A stretch of 29,911 nucleotides of DNA, from positions 1 through 29,911 of the IMG/VR virus record IMGVR_UViG_3300032954_000058. The stretch is one strand, 5' to 3'. The notes under the pieces were generated by a model. The model worked only from the letters and a program-made list of their open reading frames with translations, had not been told where the DNA came from and did not search any database. Below are positions 27,458 to 29,911 of this stretch, piece after piece; positions within the stretch are counted from its first letter, which is position 1; every line of letters starts with the position of its first letter. Both the position numbers and the translations under genes were made by a program. The stretch comes from a virus.

Positions 27458-29911
27458 ATGCCGTATATCGAAACTACTGATGAATCTAGTGCATTGGAAC
27501 ATAGCCAAATCCAGATTTATAATGCAATGGATTGTCTTTTAACGTTCGAGATTCTGAGCGCGCTTAATGATTTACCAGATGCAAATAAGAATCTGATCTA
27601 TGACTTCGAGCGGGCACTTCAAGCCCCTGTGCTTGAAATGACACTTCGCGGCTTTGCAGTAGATATGAACGCAAGACGTGAGGCAATTTCTAAGGTCAAA
27701 AACCGCCTCCAAATCATAGACCAAATTCTGCAAAAATTCGCCAACGCCGTTTGGGGCAAAAATATAAACCCCAATTCTGGACCACAACTGAAATCACTGC
27801 TATATTCATATCTGCATGTCAAACCTATTGCATCGTACAAGGGCGGTGAAGAAAAATTCCCAATGGATAGGAAGACGCTGGAGAAACTCGATTCTCAGCT
27901 TTGGGCAAGACCGTTTGTTTCGACTGTTTTGGCCTCGCGTGATTTGTTGCGTCAATTGCAGGTTCTGGAAACAGAAATAGATTCAGATAACCGTTTTCGG
28001 TCAAGTTTTAATATTGCTGGCACAACCACCGGGCGCTGGTGTTTAAGCGGGGATACCGAAATTTTAACTAAACAGGGTTGGATAAAACTCTCTTCTATAA
28101 CAGGAGAAACTGTGGAAGCTGCTGTGTGGGCTTCCAACAGAAGTATAAAATTTAGCCCATGTAAGGTCTTGAGATTCGATAATTCTGAGCCTATGATACA
28201 TTTTGTGGGCAACGATAGAATTAAAGCTACTATGACAAAAGATCATAAAATTCCAGCTTTTACAACAAAGGGACATTTACATGTCCACAAAGCAGGAGAT
28301 AAAAAGAATCTACATGCTGTTCCCTTGTGCGGTATTTTAACGTCTTCTTCTTTTGAAGAAGACACGAAGACCCGCGTTTGTGTTATGACACAAGCAGATG
28401 GTTCCGTTATAAATAATAATCTTATTAGGTTTCATTTTAAAAAACAACGAAAGATTGAACGTTGCGTAAAAAATCTGGACAAAGCTGGAATAGAATTTAA
28501 TCAAAACTCCGATCTTAAAGATGGTACTACGTATATTTATGTTTACAATCCTCCAGCCTGGATGATTGAAAGCAAAAAGTTCGATACTTGGGTATTAACT
28601 CATAATCCACAAATTTTTATTAACGAAATAAAATATTGGGATGGTACAATCGATTCTCGTTCTGGTTCAGTTGAATATTATACTTCGATTGAATCTAATG
28701 CTGAGTGGGTAAAAACTATAGCACATTTGGCTGGTTATACAGCTTCTATTCGCGTAAGAGATCCCGGCTATAATCCTTGGAATGTAGGTTTTAAAGTCTG
28801 GATTTCTTCATACCAAGAAACGCGGGTATTTTCTTCTCATTATGAAGATGCACCAACTGAATCAGAAGTTTTCTGCTTAGAAACCGAAACTGGATTTTTC
28901 ATGATTCGTTCTGGCGGTCGAATTTCGATTACTGGAAATTCGAGTTCTAAATCGTCAACTGGCACCGGCGGCAATGCACAGAATATTGACCCCGAACTGC
29001 GCCATGTCTTTATCCCCGATCCTGGCTATGATCTTTATGGCTACGATCTTGAACAGGCCGAAAGCCGGGAAGTTGGATTCTTGTGTGGGATACTTTTCAA
29101 CGATTGGACTTATCTCGATTCTTGTGAAAAGGGCGATCTGCATACAACGGTTTGCAGGCTTATCTGGCCGAATTTAGGCTGGAACGGCGACGACAAACAC
29201 GATCGAAAAATTGCAGATCAGAAGTATTATCGGCATATGTCATATCGTGACTTGGCAAAGCGCGGTGGCCATGGCTGTTTGACCGAAGACCATGAAGTAT
29301 TGACGCCTTCTGGCTGGGTAAATATTGCCACTAAGCCAGAACTGATTCTTCAATGGGACAGAGAAAAATCCAACTTTGCAAAAGTTGAGTCTTGGACCGA
29401 TAAAGAATATACCGGCAAATTCCATGAATGGGAAAATCCCAACCTCTCGATTCATATGACCGACGATCATAGGGTCTACTTTTTGCGGCCGAAAGACTGC
29501 GATATAAAGAAAGAAAATTGCCGCATCTATTACAAACTGCATGACAAATACATCGTTGAAGTGGCAAATCCTTCAAACGTTCCTGCTGATGCACTAATTC
29601 CGTGTTCAAATCTCAACGTCTATAGCTTGTTTGCGCCGCTAGACGAGAAGACACAAAAAACAGTAACCGTATCTACTCGCAGAGTTTTCTGTCCTACTGT
29701 CCCGTCAGGGGCCTTCTACATTCGCCGCAAAGGCATCGTTTCTGTAACCGGAAATAGCAATTATCTGTTGAAGCCAAAAACTGCTGCTGAACATCTGAAA
29801 ATTCCAGTTGATCTAGCAGAAGAGTTTCAGGACAAGTATTATGGTGCGTTTCCTGCAATTCCACAGTTTCACACTTGGGTCGCGGTACAACTACAGACAA
29901 AGATGTATCTG
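27458..29911 (+). CDS. polA: Family A DNA polymerase, second half, with two inteins (3'-truncated by window)
   Basis: The frame from ATG 27458 is open for 818 codons to the window's end. It begins with ExoIII, YNAMD (Y21, D25), completing the exonuclease begun in the gene at 24331. The polymerase domain follows: RSSFNIAGTTTGRW, intein 1, then SSSKSSTGTGGNAQNIDPEL, motif A GYDLEQAESR (D530), then motif B RDLAKRGGHG, intein 2, SNYLLKPKTAAEHL. In motif B, position 9 after the Arg is His where E. coli Pol I has Phe762. Motif C lies beyond the window. Shine-Dalgarno is weak (CGGAGTATCAA). It replicates phage DNA together with the UDG/exonuclease half. Confidence 0.85.
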   Translation, partial: MPYIETTDESSALEHSQIQIYNAMDCLLTFEILSALNDLPDANKNLIYDFERALQAPVLEMTLRGFAVDMNARREAISKVKNRLQIIDQILQKFANAVWGKNINPNSGPQLKSLLYSYLHVKPIASYKGGEEKFPMDRKTLEKLDSQLWARPFVSTVLASRDLLRQLQVLETEIDSDNRFRSSFNIAGTTTGRWCLSGDTEILTKQGWIKLSSITGETVEAAVWASNRSIKFSPCKVLRFDNSEPMIHFVGNDRIKATMTKDHKIPAFTTKGHLHVHKAGDKKNLHAVPLCGILTSSSFEEDTKTRVCVMTQADGSVINNNLIRFHFKKQRKIERCVKNLDKAGIEFNQNSDLKDGTTYIYVYNPPAWMIESKKFDTWVLTHNPQIFINEIKYWDGTIDSRSGSVEYYTSIESNAEWVKTIAHLAGYTASIRVRDPGYNPWNVGFKVWISSYQETRVFSSHYEDAPTESEVFCLETETGFFMIRSGGRISITGNSSSKSSTGTGGNAQNIDPELRHVFIPDPGYDLYGYDLEQAESREVGFLCGILFNDWTYLDSCEKGDLHTTVCRLIWPNLGWNGDDKHDRKIADQKYYRHMSYRDLAKRGGHGCLTEDHEVLTPSGWVNIATKPELILQWDREKSNFAKVESWTDKEYTGKFHEWENPNLSIHMTDDHRVYFLRPKDCDIKKENCRIYYKLHDKYIVEVANPSNVPADALIPCSNLNVYSLFAPLDEKTQKTVTVSTRRVFCPTVPSGAFYIRRKGIVSVTGNSNYLLKPKTAAEHLKIPVDLAEEFQDKYYGAFPAIPQFHTWVAVQLQTKMYL
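28040..28939 (+). other. Intein 1 (300 aa) with LAGLIDADG-type endonuclease region
   Basis: In-frame protein element at precursor residues 195-494. Block A: CLSGDTEILTKQGWIKL (Cys1). Block B: IKATMTKDHKIPAF. The middle, QADGSVINNNLIRFHFKKQR then WDGTIDSRSGSVEYYTS and VKTIAHLAGY, resembles a degenerate LAGLIDADG homing endonuclease. Blocks F/G: VFCLETETGFFMIRS, then ISITGN followed by Ser. The usual penultimate His is Gly, as in many phage inteins. Inserted between TTTGRW and SSS, upstream of motif A. It has many A/T-ending codons, in contrast to the flanking exteins. Confidence 0.85.
29276..29755 (+). other. Intein 2 (160 aa), mini-intein in polymerase motif B
   Basis: In-frame element at precursor residues 607-766. 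Block A: CLTEDHEVLTPSGWVNI. Block B: LSIHMTDDHRVYF. Blocks F/G: FCPTVPSGAFYIRRKG, then VSVTGN followed by Ser. At 160 aa there is room for the splicing domain but no full endonuclease. Inserted within the catalytic O-helix motif, between KRGGHG and SNYLL. Ends (TGN/S) match intein 1, so both are the same type. Confidence 0.85.

Overview
The window looks like the early/replication region of a large tailed double-stranded DNA bacteriophage (or a prophage of one). Every supported gene is on the + strand. Most genes are tiny, tightly packed and overlapping (ATGA, TGATG and GTGA junctions) and encode phage-type hypotheticals. The recognisable core is phage DNA metabolism: a Sak4-like ATPase, an SSB-like protein, a PD-(D/E)XK nuclease, a MazG-like pyrophosphohydrolase, a uracil-DNA-glycosylase/exonuclease protein, and an intein-bearing family A DNA polymerase that runs off the right end. 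There are no virion genes. The host cannot be named from the sequence.

Layout. 1-7.6 kb: small accessory genes, including three DUF6197-like paralogues, a three-repeat SH3/KOW-like protein preceded by a relative with an in-frame TGA, a GNAT-like protein, and structured intergenic elements. This stretch has visibly more C than G on the + strand. 7.3-11.9 kb: zinc-ribbon and macro-domain proteins, a tandem pair of CGTxACAGG-type paralogues, small hypotheticals and a HIRAN-domain protein. 12.0-14.3 kb: a Ro60/Rsr (TROVE + vWA) gene preceded by four RNA elements with a shared fold, read here as Y RNAs; two carry a circularly permuted tRNA-like module. 14.3-20.8 kb: small genes, then nuclease, Sak4-like ATPase and SSB-like protein, closed by a good intrinsic terminator.

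20.8-24.3 kb is the most unusual part. It holds a small HTH (ParB/KorB-like) protein, a protein with the IS110/IS116 C-terminal transposase domain but no DEDD N-terminal domain, and then about 2.3 kb of non-coding DNA made of roughly 128 units of 18 bp. Each unit is 8 variable bases plus a 10-base conserved core. Two core types (A: GARYGARYCA; B: GAYAGWAYCA) alternate almost perfectly, giving a 36-bp period. I know of no described element with this architecture.

24.3-29.9 kb: the polymerase locus. The family A polymerase is split inside its 3'-5' exonuclease domain: UDG, ExoI and ExoII are in one gene, ExoIII and the polymerase domain in another about 2 kb downstream, with seven or eight small genes between. 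The polymerase ORF carries two inteins, one just upstream of motif A and one inside motif B. The Ro/Y-RNA cluster suggests RNA handling during infection, and the replication genes work together in DNA synthesis and recombination. The role of the 18-bp array is unknown.
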